A stretch of 64,000 nucleotides of DNA from Streptomyces sclerotialus (lineage in GTDB: Bacteria; Actinomycetota; Actinomycetes; Streptomycetales; Streptomycetaceae). The translations under genes were made by a program, and so were the position numbers. This document shows, piece after piece, positions 41,107 to 50,536 of this stretch (position 1 is the stretch's first letter; every line of letters begins with the position of its first letter). The notes below the pieces were generated by a model. The model made no database searches. It was given only the letters and a program-made list of their open reading frames with translations, and was not told the origin of the DNA. The stretch lies in contig JODX01000007.1 in the NCBI GenBank assembly GCA_000719105.1, positions 186,001-250,000 of the forward strand, in the 5' to 3' direction.

Positions 41107-43566
41107 TCAGGACAGCTCCGGCAGGTCCTCCGGGTAGAGCAGCGAGAGGTCGTCCGTGCTCGGCTCGGCGAGCTGGGCGACCCGGCCCGCGTGCCGCTCG
41201 ACCATCGCCTCGAAGGTCTGCCGCGCGGTGCGGCCGTTGCCGAACGTCGGTCCCTTCGGTATCGCCGTGAAGTACTTCAGCAGAGCCTCGGAGGTGCCCG
41301 GCCCGAGCCGGTACTCCTGCTCCTCGGCCTGCTGCTCCACGATCCGCAGCAGGTCCTCGGCCCCGTAGTCGCCGAAGGTGATGGTGCGGGAGAAGCGGGA
41401 GGCGACGCCCGGGTTGACCGACAGGAACCGCTCCATCTCCGCCGTGTAGCCCGCCACGATCACCACCACCGCCTCCCGGTGGTCCTCCATCAGCTTCACC
41501 AGCGTGTCGATGGCCTCCTTGCCGAAGTCGCGGCCCGCGTCCTCCGGCGACAGCGCGTACGCCTCGTCGATGAACAGCACACCGCCGCGGGCCCGGTCGA
41601 ACGCCTCCTGGGTGCGGATCGCGGTCGAGCCGATGTGCTCGCCGACGAGGTCGACCCGGGAGACCTCGACCAGATGCCCCATCTCCAGGACGCCGAGAGA
41701 GGCCAGGATCTCGCCGTACAGCCGGGCCACCGTCGTCTTGCCGGTGCCGGGGGCGCCGGTGAAGACCAGGTGACGTCGTACGGAGGCCGCCTTCAGGCCC
41801 GCCTCACGGCGGCGCCGGCCCACCTCGATCATGTCGGTCAGGGCCCGCACCTCGCGCTTGACGCTGTCCAGGCCCACCAGCGCGTCGAGTTCGCCGAGGA
41901 CGTCCGCCGAGGTACGCGCCGTCCGCGCGGGCTCCTCGGACCGTTCGGGCGCGGCGGCCGCGGGGACCGGGGGGACCGGTTGGGTGGTGCGCGGGGCCGG
42001 GACCGTGCTCAGCAGGCCGAGGGTGCCGGTGACCGGCTGCACGGCGGGCTCCTGCCGGGCGGGAGGCCTGAGCCCCGCGCTCGCGCTCTCGTCGCTCGAG
42101 CAGTCCTCGACCAGGGGACCGCCCACGTCACCGGGGCCGCCGTCCGCGAACTCGTAGCCGCCGCGCGCACAGCGTTCCGTGCGGCATCTGCGCAGTGTCG
42201 TACGGCAGCCGTCGAGGATGTGGAAACCGTAGCCGCCGCTGCCCGTGACCCGGCAGTTCAGGAAGGAGCCGCGGCCCTCGGCCGAGACGTAGAACCCGGC
42301 CTCCGCGGGCGAGGTGACCGTGCAGCGCTCGATGGTGGGATCGGCGCCCTTGGTGACGATCACCCCGGTCTGCACGTCGTCCAGAGTGCACCCGGAGAGC
42401 GTGCCGCCGCTGCCGTGGTCGCGGAACCAGGCGCCCGTCGCGGCCTCCCGGATCCGGCAGTCGTCGAGCTGCGCGGTGGCACCGTCGCTGACCGACACGG
42501 CGGTGTTGCGCACCTGCGACAGATCGCTGTCGACGACGTCCGCGCGCGAACCCCGGTCCAGCACGAACAGCGCGTCCGGCACGTCGTGCACCCGGCACTC
42601 CTCCAGCACCGCCGTCGCGCCGTCGCTGACCCAGACCGCCGGATAGTCGCCGGTGCTGTCGGAGATCTCGCACTGGTTGGCGTCCACGCGCGTGCCCGGG
42701 TCCCACACCGACAGCCCGTTGCGCCCGAACCGCTGCACCGTCGTGCGCGTCAGCGTGAGCACGCTGCGCGAACGCAGGTCCACCGCGTTCTCCGGGATGT
42801 CGTGGATGCGGCAGTCCGCGAGCGTGAGCACGGCGTCCGTGTCGAGGGTGATGCCGTCCGTGCTCGTCCGGTGCACCTCGCAGTCGGTGAGGTGGGCCGC
42901 GGCCCGCCCGGTGATCTGCACACCCGAGCCCCTGACCTCGTACACCTCGCAGGCGACCGCCTCCAGCGAGGTGTTCTCCCCGGTCGCCGACAGGCCCACC
43001 CCGGCGGCGTGGTGCACCCGGCAGCGCTCCAGCCGCGGATGCGCGCCGCCGCGCACGGCGACGGCCGCCTGCCCGGCCGAGACGACCTCGCACTCCTCGA
43101 AGACGCCGCTGCCGCCGTCCAGTACGGCGATGCCGACGCCCGCGGGATTGTCCACCGTGCAGCGCCGCACCGTCGGACGCGCGCTGCCGCGCACCTCGAT
43201 GCCTACGGCGGAGCGGGTCACGATGCGTACGTCGAGCAGTTCGGGCACGCCCTCCTCGACGAGCAGCGCGGGCGCGGCCGAGTCCTGCCCCTCCACATGC
43301 AGGTCCTGCACCACGGCGGAGGCGCGCACGGTCAGCGGCACCCCGTCGGCCGGGGCGATGCGCACGGAGCCGGGCGAGCCCTCCGGGCCGCGCAGGGTCA
43401 CCGCCCGCTGCAGGACGAGGTTCTCCCGGTAGGTGCCGGGGGCGACGGTGAGCACGTCGCCGTCGCTCGCCGCCTCGAGGGCCGCGGCCAGCGAGGCGTA
43501 TTCACCCGTGCGGCGCCGCCACCGCGATGTGCCGGTGTGCGTCACCTGGACCGTGCCCTGTGCCAT
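41107..43566 (-). CDS. Beta-helix repeat / CbxX-type AAA ATPase fusion
   Basis: 819 aa. Residues about 20-480 are a right-handed parallel beta-helix made of some 18-20 repeats with recurrent A/V-x-L-x-x-C-x-V/I turns, starting with a pectate-lyase-like cap (GEYASLAAALEAASDGDVLTVAPGTYREN). A Pro/Ala/Thr linker (about 495-560) follows. The C-terminal AAA domain is of the CbxX/CfqX-SpoVK class: Walker A GAPGTGKTTVARLYG (about 602), Walker B GVLFIDEAYAL, sensor-1 region VVVIVAGYT and SRFSRTITF arginine finger. The AAA part also resembles EccA of type VII secretion. It probably remodels a protein complex, with the beta-helix giving binding specificity. The ATG at 43566 has a poor ribosome binding site. 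Confidence 0.82.
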   Translation of the reverse strand: MAQGTVQVTHTGTSRWRRRTGEYASLAAALEAASDGDVLTVAPGTYRENLVLQRAVTLRGPEGSPGSVRIAPADGVPLTVRASAVVQDLHVEGQDSAAPALLVEEGVPELLDVRIVTRSAVGIEVRGSARPTVRRCTVDNPAGVGIAVLDGGSGVFEECEVVSAGQAAVAVRGGAHPRLERCRVHHAAGVGLSATGENTSLEAVACEVYEVRGSGVQITGRAAAHLTDCEVHRTSTDGITLDTDAVLTLADCRIHDIPENAVDLRSRSVLTLTRTTVQRFGRNGLSVWDPGTRVDANQCEISDSTGDYPAVWVSDGATAVLEECRVHDVPDALFVLDRGSRADVVDSDLSQVRNTAVSVSDGATAQLDDCRIREAATGAWFRDHGSGGTLSGCTLDDVQTGVIVTKGADPTIERCTVTSPAEAGFYVSAEGRGSFLNCRVTGSGGYGFHILDGCRTTLRRCRTERCARGGYEFADGGPGDVGGPLVEDCSSDESASAGLRPPARQEPAVQPVTGTLGLLSTVPAPRTTQPVPPVPAAAAPERSEEPARTARTSADVLGELDALVGLDSVKREVRALTDMIEVGRRRREAGLKAASVRRHLVFTGAPGTGKTTVARLYGEILASLGVLEMGHLVEVSRVDLVGEHIGSTAIRTQEAFDRARGGVLFIDEAYALSPEDAGRDFGKEAIDTLVKLMEDHREAVVVIVAGYTAEMERFLSVNPGVASRFSRTITFGDYGAEDLLRIVEQQAEEQEYRLGPGTSEALLKYFTAIPKGPTFGNGRTARQTFEAMVERHAGRVAQLAEPSTDDLSLLYPEDLPELS

Positions 43567-43674
43567 GGCGCTGCTGTGCCCCCACCTTGTCGAACGCGGG
43601 TCGAGTGCCGAAGAGTTCGGCCGGTCCACCGTAGCGTGCGCGGGGCGGGGAGATGACCAGAGGCACCGGGCCGT

Positions 43675-44280
43675 TCAGCTGCCGGTGCCCGTCCTGCCCC
43701 AGTCCGGGCCCGCCCTGTCCCACGCCTGTTCCCAGTGGGCGTACCGGCGCCGCACCATGCGCCGGACGATCAGCCGCCGGCCGCCCTCGAGGAACGCCGC
43801 GGCCCCCAGCGCGGTGCCCAGACCGGCCAGTACGGCGTGCGTCGTGGCGGTGGCCGGGTCCAGCGGGCGGCTCACGAGCCGGCCCCGCTCGTCCGTCCAC
43901 AGGGTGAACCGGTCACCCGGGGCGGGATCGCTGAGGGTCGCCGTCACCGTGCCGTGCCGCTCGGTGCCGTCCGGGGCGGTCCAGTCGGCGACGACGCGGC
44001 TGTACCGGTCGCGGGTCGTCGCGGTCTCGGGGTCGGAGTCCAGCGGGGAGTCCGCGAGCTTGTCGACGACGGTGGCCGCCACCTCGTGACGGTTCCGGTG
44101 CTGCTCCCGTACGGAGCGCTGCAGGGCGTCCTGGGCGGCGGTACCGGCGACGGCACCGGCCAGGGGCGCGGCCACGAGGACCAGCAGCAGGACCACGAGC
44201 GCGAGCCAGGCCTCGGCCAGGTCCGTCGGGCGGCGCAGCGGATTGTGCCGCCAGCGCCAAAGGCCGCTGATCGCTCGCAT
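43675..44280 (-). CDS. Rv1733c-family membrane protein
   Basis: 201-aa protein with two transmembrane segments (AWLALVVLLLVLVAAPLAGAVAGTAA about residues 23-48; THAVLAGLGTALGAAAFLEG about 146-165) around an extracytoplasmic domain. The N-terminal WRWRHNPLRRPTDLAEAWLALV and the central WTAPDGTERHGTVTATLSDPAPGDRFTLWTDERG motifs define the actinobacterial Rv1733c family; function unknown. The ATG at 44280 follows AAGGGGG. The spacing to the beta-helix/AAA gene downstream (108 nt) allows co-transcription. Confidence 0.8.
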   Translation of the reverse strand: MRAISGLWRWRHNPLRRPTDLAEAWLALVVLLLVLVAAPLAGAVAGTAAQDALQRSVREQHRNRHEVAATVVDKLADSPLDSDPETATTRDRYSRVVADWTAPDGTERHGTVTATLSDPAPGDRFTLWTDERGRLVSRPLDPATATTHAVLAGLGTALGAAAFLEGGRRLIVRRMVRRRYAHWEQAWDRAGPDWGRTGTGS

Positions 44281-44462
44281 CGTCCAGCACCCCCTTCCGC
44301 GTCCGTGATGGCCCCGAGCGGGGCCGTTCACACGCGGACCCGGCGAAGAGAGAGGGAGATCACCTCCGCCACCGGCCTCTCACGAGCTTCTCACAATGCC
44401 TCAACGAGCGGGACGCGGGCCGGTGTTCCCGCCGGACGGATCGTCCCCGGCCGTACGCACGG

Positions 44463-45287
44463 CTATGCGAGGACGCGCACCGGATCGCCCGTGCGGACCG
44501 TGCCGACGGATTCCGGCACCAGGTTCTGCCCGAAGACCAGGTCGCTGCCGAAGCGGCGGTGGCGTGCCAGGGTGCGCAGCGGCTCCCGGCCACGCTCGGC
44601 GGTGTCCTGGTCGGTGGTGGTCACCACGCACCGCCCGCACATCTTGGCGACCCGGAAGACGACCTCGCCGATCGCGATGCGCCGCCAAGTGTCCTCGGCC
44701 CAGGGGGCGGTGCCGGCCACGACCACGCTCGGCCGGAAGCGGTTCATGGGCAGCGGGCCCTCCTCCGGGTGGTCCCCCTGCGCCACCAGGGAGTTGAGGG
44801 CGTCGAGCGATGCCAGGGTGGTGAGCAGCAGCGGGTAGCCGTCGGCGAAGCTCACCGTCTCGCCCTCGCGCGCGTACTCGGGGTTCATGGGGCGGCGGGT
44901 GGCCGGGTCGTCGAGGTGGACCAGCCGTACGGGGATCCCGAGATGGTCGCTGAACCAGGCGTGCGCCGTCTCGTCGGCGAGGACCGCCTCCACCTTGTCC
45001 CGCCAGATCTCCACCGTCGTGGTGGCGCCGGGCTCCGGCACGGCGACGGTCAGCGGCGCGCGGCCGGGCGCGGACAGCGCGAGGCCGCCGCCGGGCAACG
45101 GCTCGGCGGCGGCCAGTGCCATCCGCGGGTACGGGCGTTGGGTGATGACCTTGCGCTTCTCGTCGACCAGCATCCAGCGCCGGTCACCCGCCAGCCCCCA
45201 GGGCTCCACCGCGGCCTCGGTGAGCGTGATGCCCCGGGCCGCCTTCAGCGGGTGGACGTGGATCGAGTCCAGTGACGGATTCCCCAT
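44463..45287 (-). CDS. MOSC domain protein (YcbX/mARC-like)
   Basis: 274 aa. N-terminal MOSC-associated beta barrel (IHVHPLKAARGITLTEAAVEPWGLAGDRRWMLVDE), then the MOSC domain with MNRFRPSVVVAGTAPWAEDTWRRIAIG and the presumed molybdenum-ligating Cys in FRVAKMCGRCVVTTTDQDTAERG. Such proteins bind molybdenum cofactor and, in YcbX and mARC, reduce N-hydroxylated bases. LRTLARHRRFGSDLVFGQNLVPE closes the domain. The ATG at 45287 is preceded by GGCAGGAT. No redox partner gene is adjacent. Confidence 0.87.
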   Translation of the reverse strand: MGNPSLDSIHVHPLKAARGITLTEAAVEPWGLAGDRRWMLVDEKRKVITQRPYPRMALAAAEPLPGGGLALSAPGRAPLTVAVPEPGATTTVEIWRDKVEAVLADETAHAWFSDHLGIPVRLVHLDDPATRRPMNPEYAREGETVSFADGYPLLLTTLASLDALNSLVAQGDHPEEGPLPMNRFRPSVVVAGTAPWAEDTWRRIAIGEVVFRVAKMCGRCVVTTTDQDTAERGREPLRTLARHRRFGSDLVFGQNLVPESVGTVRTGDPVRVLA

Positions 45288-45344
45288 GGGGCCATCCTGC
45301 CAGCGGGCACGGACAACGCCCGGTGGAGGGTCTCGACAGCCGTC

Positions 45345-45806
45345 TCAGTAGCCGCGGTACTGCTGCCCGTTGTACGGGTCCTGGTACGGCGCCGGGGCCG
45401 GAGCCGGACGGGGAGCCGCGGGCCGCATCGCCTCGTATCCCGTGCCGGCCGCCATCGGGCGGGGCGGCTGCGGCTGGGGGCCGGGGTAGCCGCGCGGAGC
45501 CGTGGCCTGCTGCGGGATGTAGGGGGCCGGCGCCTGCTGCAGCGGCGCGGGCGCGGGCTGGTGCATCTGCGGGTAGCCGTACGCGGGAGCCGGCTGGGAA
45601 GGCCCCGACGGGGCCGCCGGGAGTGCGGGCAGCGCGGACGGGAGCGCGGGCAGGCTGCTGCCCGGCGTGTCGTAGGCCGCGGGGACTCGGATCGGGGCGA
45701 TCTGCGGGGTTCCCCGCTCGGCCACGAGGGAGTCGTAGATGGGGGTGTCCGCGAAGGACGAGGCGGAGTAGTAACCGCCGCCGTAGGTGGAGCGGGGGGA
45801 GGTCAT
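45345..45806 (-). CDS. DUF6643 family protein
   Basis: 153-aa Pro/Ala/Tyr-rich protein. The N-terminus MTSPRSTYGGGYYSASSFADTP and the block IYDSLVAERGTPQIAPIRVPAAYD are characteristic of Streptomyces DUF6643. The remainder is low complexity and probably disordered (QPAPAPLQQAPAPYIPQQ), ending in YNGQQYRGY. Function unknown; no signal peptide. The ATG at 45806 has no ribosome binding site. TAACTT lies 7 nt upstream, so a leaderless transcript is likely. Confidence 0.78.
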   Translation of the reverse strand: MTSPRSTYGGGYYSASSFADTPIYDSLVAERGTPQIAPIRVPAAYDTPGSSLPALPSALPALPAAPSGPSQPAPAYGYPQMHQPAPAPLQQAPAPYIPQQATAPRGYPGPQPQPPRPMAAGTGYEAMRPAAPRPAPAPAPYQDPYNGQQYRGY

Positions 45807-46033
45807 GGCACATAAGTTAAGCCCACGATGTGCTGGTTGGGGAGACCGATAAGAGGGTTGTTTCACGTGTCTGAGGTGACGCCGAGCCCCCAATGTGAGC
45901 GAACATGATGAAAAGGGGCAACACGGCGTGTATATAACGCGTAAAGGCCGAGTTCCTGGCGGGTTACCGGCGGTTGACCGCAAGTCTTCCGTCAACCTCG
46001 ACCAGGAGGTGCCGTCCCCTCGTCCACCGCCGT

Positions 46034-47203
46034 TCACCGCCGCTCGGGCGCGGGGCGCGCATAGGTGCGGCCCTTCCACGCCGCGCCGCGCCCCCGGTGG
46101 TGCCGCACCGCGGAGTCCACCGTCATGAGGAGGTACAGCGAGGCGGTGAACGGCAGCAGCGGCGCGAGCCAGAGCGGCTGCCCGTAGTAGCGGACCGTCG
46201 GACCGTACGTCGCCGCCATCAGCAGCCACGCCGCCCCGCCGGCGGCCGCGGCCGCCGTGCTCCCCGCGACGACACCCGCCACGAACGCCACCGGGGGCAC
46301 CAGATAGACCACCGCCAGCCCGGCCACCGTGCCGGCGAGCAGCAGCGGGTTGTGCCGCAGCTGGGCGTACGCGCTGCGCGCGACCATGTGCCACAGGTCG
46401 CGCAGTCGTGGATACGGCCGCACACTGTCCACCCGCTCGGCGAGCCCCAGCCAGATGTGGCCGCCACTGCCCTTGACGGCCCGCGCGAGCGCCACGTCGT
46501 CGATGACCGCCTGGCGGACGCTGTCCGGGACACCGGCCCGTTCGGCGGCGTCCGTGCGCAGCAGGACGCATCCGCCGGCCGCGGCCGCCGTCCGCGAGCC
46601 CCGGACACCGACCCGGCGGAACGGGTAGAGCTGTGCGAAGAAGTAGACGAAGGCGGGCACGACGAGCCGCTCCCACACGCTCTCGGCGCGCAGCCGGGCC
46701 ATCTGCGACACCAGGTCGTAGCCGCCGGTGCGGGCCGCCGCGACCAGCTCCCGCAGACTGTCCGGCCCATGGGCGATGTCCGCGTCCGTCAGCAGCAGGA
46801 ACTCGGGTGCCCGCGCGCGTGCCAGCGCGATGCCGTGCCGTACGGCCCACAGCTTGCCCGTCCAGCCCGCGGGCGGGTCGCCGGGGGAGGAGACGGTGAG
46901 CGGCAGGCCGCCGTGGCGGAGGGCGAGGCCGCGGGCCAGTTCCCCGGTGCCGTCCGTACTGCCGTCGTCGATCAGGAACACCTCCGCGCAGCCCGGGTAG
47001 TCCTGGGTCAGCAGGGAGGGCAGGCTCATCGGGAGGACGGCCGCCTCGTCCCGCGCGGGGACGACGACGCAGACGGGCGGCCAGTCGTCCGGCTCCCGGC
47101 GGGGCGGCAGCCGGACGTCCGTGCGCCAGAAGAAGCCCTGGCAGAGGAGCAGCCACAGCCAGGCGGCCAGTGATCCGGCGGCGGTCCACGTGAGGGCGGT
47201 CAC
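46034..47203 (-). CDS. HpnB-like family 2 glycosyltransferase
   Basis: About 389-aa membrane glycosyltransferase. An N-terminal membrane anchor (AGSLAAWLWLLLCQGFFWR) precedes the GT-A catalytic domain: VVVPARDEAAVLPMSLPSLL, VFLIDDGSTDGT, GWTGKLWAV, LLLTDADIAHGP (DxD-type), LVSQMARL, VPAFVYFFAQLYPFRRV, AAAAGGCVLLRTDA, VIDDVALARAVKGSGGHIWLGLA. Four C-terminal hydrophobic segments follow. The pattern matches hopene-associated HpnB, yet no hopanoid genes are in the window. The start is uncertain: GTG 47203 places the anchor at the N-terminus, while an ATG at 47245 would add 14 basic residues. Confidence 0.83.
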   Translation of the reverse strand: MTALTWTAAGSLAAWLWLLLCQGFFWRTDVRLPPRREPDDWPPVCVVVPARDEAAVLPMSLPSLLTQDYPGCAEVFLIDDGSTDGTGELARGLALRHGGLPLTVSSPGDPPAGWTGKLWAVRHGIALARARAPEFLLLTDADIAHGPDSLRELVAAARTGGYDLVSQMARLRAESVWERLVVPAFVYFFAQLYPFRRVGVRGSRTAAAAGGCVLLRTDAAERAGVPDSVRQAVIDDVALARAVKGSGGHIWLGLAERVDSVRPYPRLRDLWHMVARSAYAQLRHNPLLLAGTVAGLAVVYLVPPVAFVAGVVAGSTAAAAAGGAAWLLMAATYGPTVRYYGQPLWLAPLLPFTASLYLLMTVDSAVRHHRGRGAAWKGRTYARPAPERR

Positions 47204-47261
47204 CCGTCGCAGTCTGCCCCACGGCGGCGGGCCCGCGGGGCCCATCGACTATGGTGACCAG

Positions 47262-48053
47262 GTGAAGATCGCGCTCATGGACTCAGGAATCGGACTGCTC
47301 CCCGCCGCCGCCGCGGTACGCCGTCTGCGACCCGATGCCGATCTCGTGCTCTCCTCGGACCCGGGCGGCATGCCCTGGGGGCCGCGCACGCCCGAGGACC
47401 TGACCGTACGGGCCCTCGCCGTCGCGGAGGCCGCCGCCGCGCACCGCCCCGACGCGCTGATCGTCGCCTGCAACACCGCGTCCGTGCACGCGCTGCCCGC
47501 CCTGCGGGCGCGCCTCGAACCCGGTCTGCCGGTCATCGGCACCGTTCCCGCGATCAAGCCGGCCGCGGCGGGCGGCGGCCCCGTCGCGATCTGGGCGACA
47601 CCCGCCACCACCGGCAGCCCCTACCAGCGCGGGCTGATCCGGGAGTGGGCCTCCTCGGTCACCGTCACCGAAGTGGCCTGCCCCGGTCTGGCCGAGGCCG
47701 TCCAGCACGCGGACGAGGCGGCCATCGACGCGGCGATCGCCGCCGCGGCCGCCCTCACCCCGGCCGATGCAAGGGCCGTCGTCCTGGGCTGCACCCATTA
47801 CGAACTGGTCGCCGAACGCATCCGGGCCGCGGTGCAGCGCCCCGGTGCCCCGCGGCTCGTGCTGCACGATTCCGCCGGTGCCGTCGCCGCCCAGGCACTG
47901 CGCCGGATCGGCGAGCGCCCGGCCTCCGAGGCGCAGGCCGCCGCCCCCGGTCTCACCGTGCTGCTCGACGGCCGGGAGGCCGAGCTGCCCGCGCCCGCGC
48001 TGGCGTACGAGGAGGGTCGCCTCCTGCGGGCGGTCGGCAGCCCCGTGCGCTGA
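47262..48053 (+). CDS. Aspartate/glutamate racemase family protein (MurI-like)
   Basis: 263-aa cofactor-independent amino-acid racemase. IALMDSGIGLLPAAAAV supplies the N-terminal catalytic Asp-Ser. The two catalytic cysteines are in VACNTASVHALP and VVLGCTHYEL, and PGLPVIGTVPAIKPAA is the family's central loop. Glutamate racemase supplying D-Glu for peptidoglycan is the simplest reading, though the MDSGIGLL (not DSGxGGL) variant and short length suggest a paralogue. TATGGT (47250-47255) six nt before the GTG at 47262 and the absence of a ribosome binding site suggest a leaderless mRNA. Confidence 0.83.
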   Translation: MKIALMDSGIGLLPAAAAVRRLRPDADLVLSSDPGGMPWGPRTPEDLTVRALAVAEAAAAHRPDALIVACNTASVHALPALRARLEPGLPVIGTVPAIKPAAAGGGPVAIWATPATTGSPYQRGLIREWASSVTVTEVACPGLAEAVQHADEAAIDAAIAAAAALTPADARAVVLGCTHYELVAERIRAAVQRPGAPRLVLHDSAGAVAAQALRRIGERPASEAQAAAPGLTVLLDGREAELPAPALAYEEGRLLRAVGSPVR

Positions 48054-48219
48054 ACCGCGGCGCGTCATCGCGGCACGTACCGGCCGTACCGCCCGTGCCG
48101 GGTGCCCCGCCGGTCGCTCGGGACGGATCCGGGCCCGCCGTGTGCCGTCCGTCCGGGCGGACCCCTCCCGCTCACGCGACGTGATGTCCGCGTAGCGGAA
48201 CGTGCGTACTCTCGTAGGC

Positions 48220-48786
48220 ATGAGGGAACACCCCCACGGCCACGGCGACGAGGACACCCCCGAGGAAGCCGCCGCCCCCCAGGTCTGGACCGGACGTGCG
48301 ACCAACCGCGGCCAGTGGCTGCTGGCGACGGGCGGTGCCGCGTGCATGGCCCTCGGTATCGAACTGGCCGTCGATTCCGCGTGGACGTCGGGCATCGCCC
48401 CGCTCGCCATGTCGGTCGTCGGCTGCATCGCGGCGGGGCTGCTCGTCCTGTTCCTCACGCTCGCCTTCGTGCACGTCGCGGTGAAGGTCGACAAGGACTG
48501 CCTCGAGGTGCGCTGCGGACACATCGGTGTACCGCGCCGCCGCATCCCCCTCGCACAGGTCAGGGGCGTCGACTTCGCGCCGAGCGTCACCCCCCGTCAC
48601 TGGGGTGGCTGGGGCTATCGCTGGCGTCCCGAGAAGGGCACCGCCGTCATCGTGCGGCGCGGCGAGGCCGTGGTGCTGCGGCTCTGGAACGGCCACACGT
48701 TCACGATCACGGTGGACGACGCGGAGACGGCCGTACGGGTCATCCGCGACCGGCTGCGGTCCGCGGCGTCCGGCGCCTCGCGCTGA
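48220..48786 (+). CDS. Membrane protein with PH-like domain
   Basis: 188 aa. An acidic, His-rich N-terminus, two membrane segments (WLLATGGAACMALGIELAV about 36-54; GIAPLAMSVVGCIAAGLLVLFLTLAFVHVAV about 60-90), then a cytosolic beta-rich domain (VKVDKDCLEVRCGHIGVPRRRIPLAQVRGVDFA, VVLRLWNGHTFTITVDDAETAVRVI) of the bacterial PH type. Function unknown. TACTCT at 48207-48212 lies 7 nt before the ATG at 48220, with no ribosome binding site, so it is probably leaderless. Confidence 0.72.
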   Translation: MREHPHGHGDEDTPEEAAAPQVWTGRATNRGQWLLATGGAACMALGIELAVDSAWTSGIAPLAMSVVGCIAAGLLVLFLTLAFVHVAVKVDKDCLEVRCGHIGVPRRRIPLAQVRGVDFAPSVTPRHWGGWGYRWRPEKGTAVIVRRGEAVVLRLWNGHTFTITVDDAETAVRVIRDRLRSAASGASR

Positions 48787-48869
48787 GTCCGTGCCGAGTC
48801 CGCGCCGAGCCGGGTGAGCCGGTCGGACGGCGTTGCCGGCGGCCAGGTCACGCGCCGTACACTCCCTGG

Positions 48870-50483
48870 GTGACCGCCACCGCAACATCCGTGGGCGAGC
48901 CGGACCAGCTCGACCCCCAGTCCTCGCCCGCGTCGCGTGCGGCACGACTGGCGCGCCGACTCGCTCCCGCCGCCGCAGCCGCGCTGTCCGGAGTGCTGCT
49001 GTACGTCAGCTTCCCGCCGCGCACCCTGTGGTGGCTGGCCGTGCCCGCCTTCGCCGTCCTCGGGTGGGTGCTGCGCGGCCGCACCTGGAAGGCGGGCCTC
49101 GGGCTCGGCTACCTCTTCGGGCTCGGTTTCCTGCTGCCGCTGCTGGTGTGGACCGGGGTGGAGGTGGGCCCCGGCCCCTGGCTGGCGCTCGTCGTCATCG
49201 AGGCGGTCTTCGTCGCGCTGGTCGGCGCGGGCGTCGCCGCGGTCTCGCGGCTGCCCGGGTGGCCGGTGTGGGCGGGGGCCCTCTGGATCGCTGGCGAGGC
49301 GGCACGCGCGCGCGTGCCGTTCGGCGGCTTCCCCTGGGGCAAGGTCGCCTTCGGGCAGGCCGACGGCGTGTTCCTGCCGCTCGCCGCGCTCGGCGGCACC
49401 CCGGTGCTCGGCTTCGCGGTCGTCCTGTGCGGCTTCGGGCTGTACGAGGCCGTGCGCCTGGCCGTCGAGCGGCGGCGCACCCGTGCCGTACGGCGGGCCA
49501 CGGCGACGGTGGCACTGCTGAGCGTCGCCGTGCCCGTGGCGGGCGCCCTCGCGGCCCGCACCCTGGTGAGCGACGCGGCCGAGGACGGTACCGCGACCGT
49601 CGCCGTCATCCAGGGCAACGTCCCGCGCGCGGGACTCGACTTCAACTCCCAGCGACGGGCCGTGCTCGATCACCACGTCCGGGAGACCGAGCGCCTTGCC
49701 GCCGAGGTGAAGGCGGGCAAGGTGCCGCAGCCGGACTTCGTGCTGTGGCCGGAGAACTCCTCCGACATCGACCCGTTCACCAACGCCGACGCGTACGCGG
49801 TCATCGACGCCGCCGCCAAGGCGATCGGCGCCCCCATATCCGTCGGCGGCGTCGTCCAGAAGGACGGCAAGCTGTACAACCAGCAGATCCTGTGGAACCC
49901 GGACAAGGGCCCCGCCGACACCTACGACAAGCGGCAGATCCAGCCCTTCGGCGAGTACCTGCCGCTGCGCTCGCTGATCGGCGCGATCAACGACGAGTGG
50001 ACCTCCATGGTCCGCCAGGACTTCAGCCGGGGCGACAAGCCCGGGGTGTTCACCCTGGACGGCACCGGGGTCGGTCTGGCCACCTGCTACGAGGCCGCCT
50101 TCGACTGGGCCGTGCGGGACACCGTCACCGCCGGAGCACAGATGATCTCGGTGCCCAGCAACAACGCCACCTTCGACCGCAGCGAGATGACCTACCAGCA
50201 GCTCGCCATGTCCCGCGTCCGCGCCGTCGAGCACAGCCGTACCGTCACGGTGCCGGTGACCAGCGGCGTCAGCGCCGTGATCATGCCGGACGGCACGGTC
50301 ACGCAGCGGACGGGGATGTTCGTCGCGGACTCCCTGGTGCAGGAGGTGCCGCTGCGGTCCTCCGAGACGCCCGCGACCCGGCTCGGGGCGCTGCCCGAGG
50401 TGCTGCTGGTGCTCGTCGCGGCCGGCGGACTCGGCTGGGCCGTCGTGGCGGGGGTGCGCGGACGGCGCACCGGTCGCGCGTAG
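48870..50483 (+). CDS. lnt: Apolipoprotein N-acyltransferase
   Basis: 537-aa polytopic membrane enzyme that adds the third acyl chain to the N-terminal Cys of lipoproteins. Five to six N-terminal transmembrane helices and the signature RVPFGGFPWGKVAFGQ are followed by an extracytoplasmic nitrilase-like domain (about 235-500). Its catalytic triad is Glu in FVLWPENSSDIDP, Lys in YDKRQIQPFGEYLPLRS and Cys in GLATCYEAAFDW. A final helix (VLLVLVAAGGLGWAVVAGV) closes it. TTGCCG (48833-48838) and TACACT (48858-48863) are candidate promoter boxes 6 nt before the GTG; the gene is probably leaderless. Confidence 0.92.
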   Translation: MTATATSVGEPDQLDPQSSPASRAARLARRLAPAAAAALSGVLLYVSFPPRTLWWLAVPAFAVLGWVLRGRTWKAGLGLGYLFGLGFLLPLLVWTGVEVGPGPWLALVVIEAVFVALVGAGVAAVSRLPGWPVWAGALWIAGEAARARVPFGGFPWGKVAFGQADGVFLPLAALGGTPVLGFAVVLCGFGLYEAVRLAVERRRTRAVRRATATVALLSVAVPVAGALAARTLVSDAAEDGTATVAVIQGNVPRAGLDFNSQRRAVLDHHVRETERLAAEVKAGKVPQPDFVLWPENSSDIDPFTNADAYAVIDAAAKAIGAPISVGGVVQKDGKLYNQQILWNPDKGPADTYDKRQIQPFGEYLPLRSLIGAINDEWTSMVRQDFSRGDKPGVFTLDGTGVGLATCYEAAFDWAVRDTVTAGAQMISVPSNNATFDRSEMTYQQLAMSRVRAVEHSRTVTVPVTSGVSAVIMPDGTVTQRTGMFVADSLVQEVPLRSSETPATRLGALPEVLLVLVAAGGLGWAVVAGVRGRRTGRA

Positions 50484-50536
50484 CCGTCACCACCCAGGGG
50501 CCGGGAGCGCCGGAGCGGGCCCGTTAGGGTCGTCCC

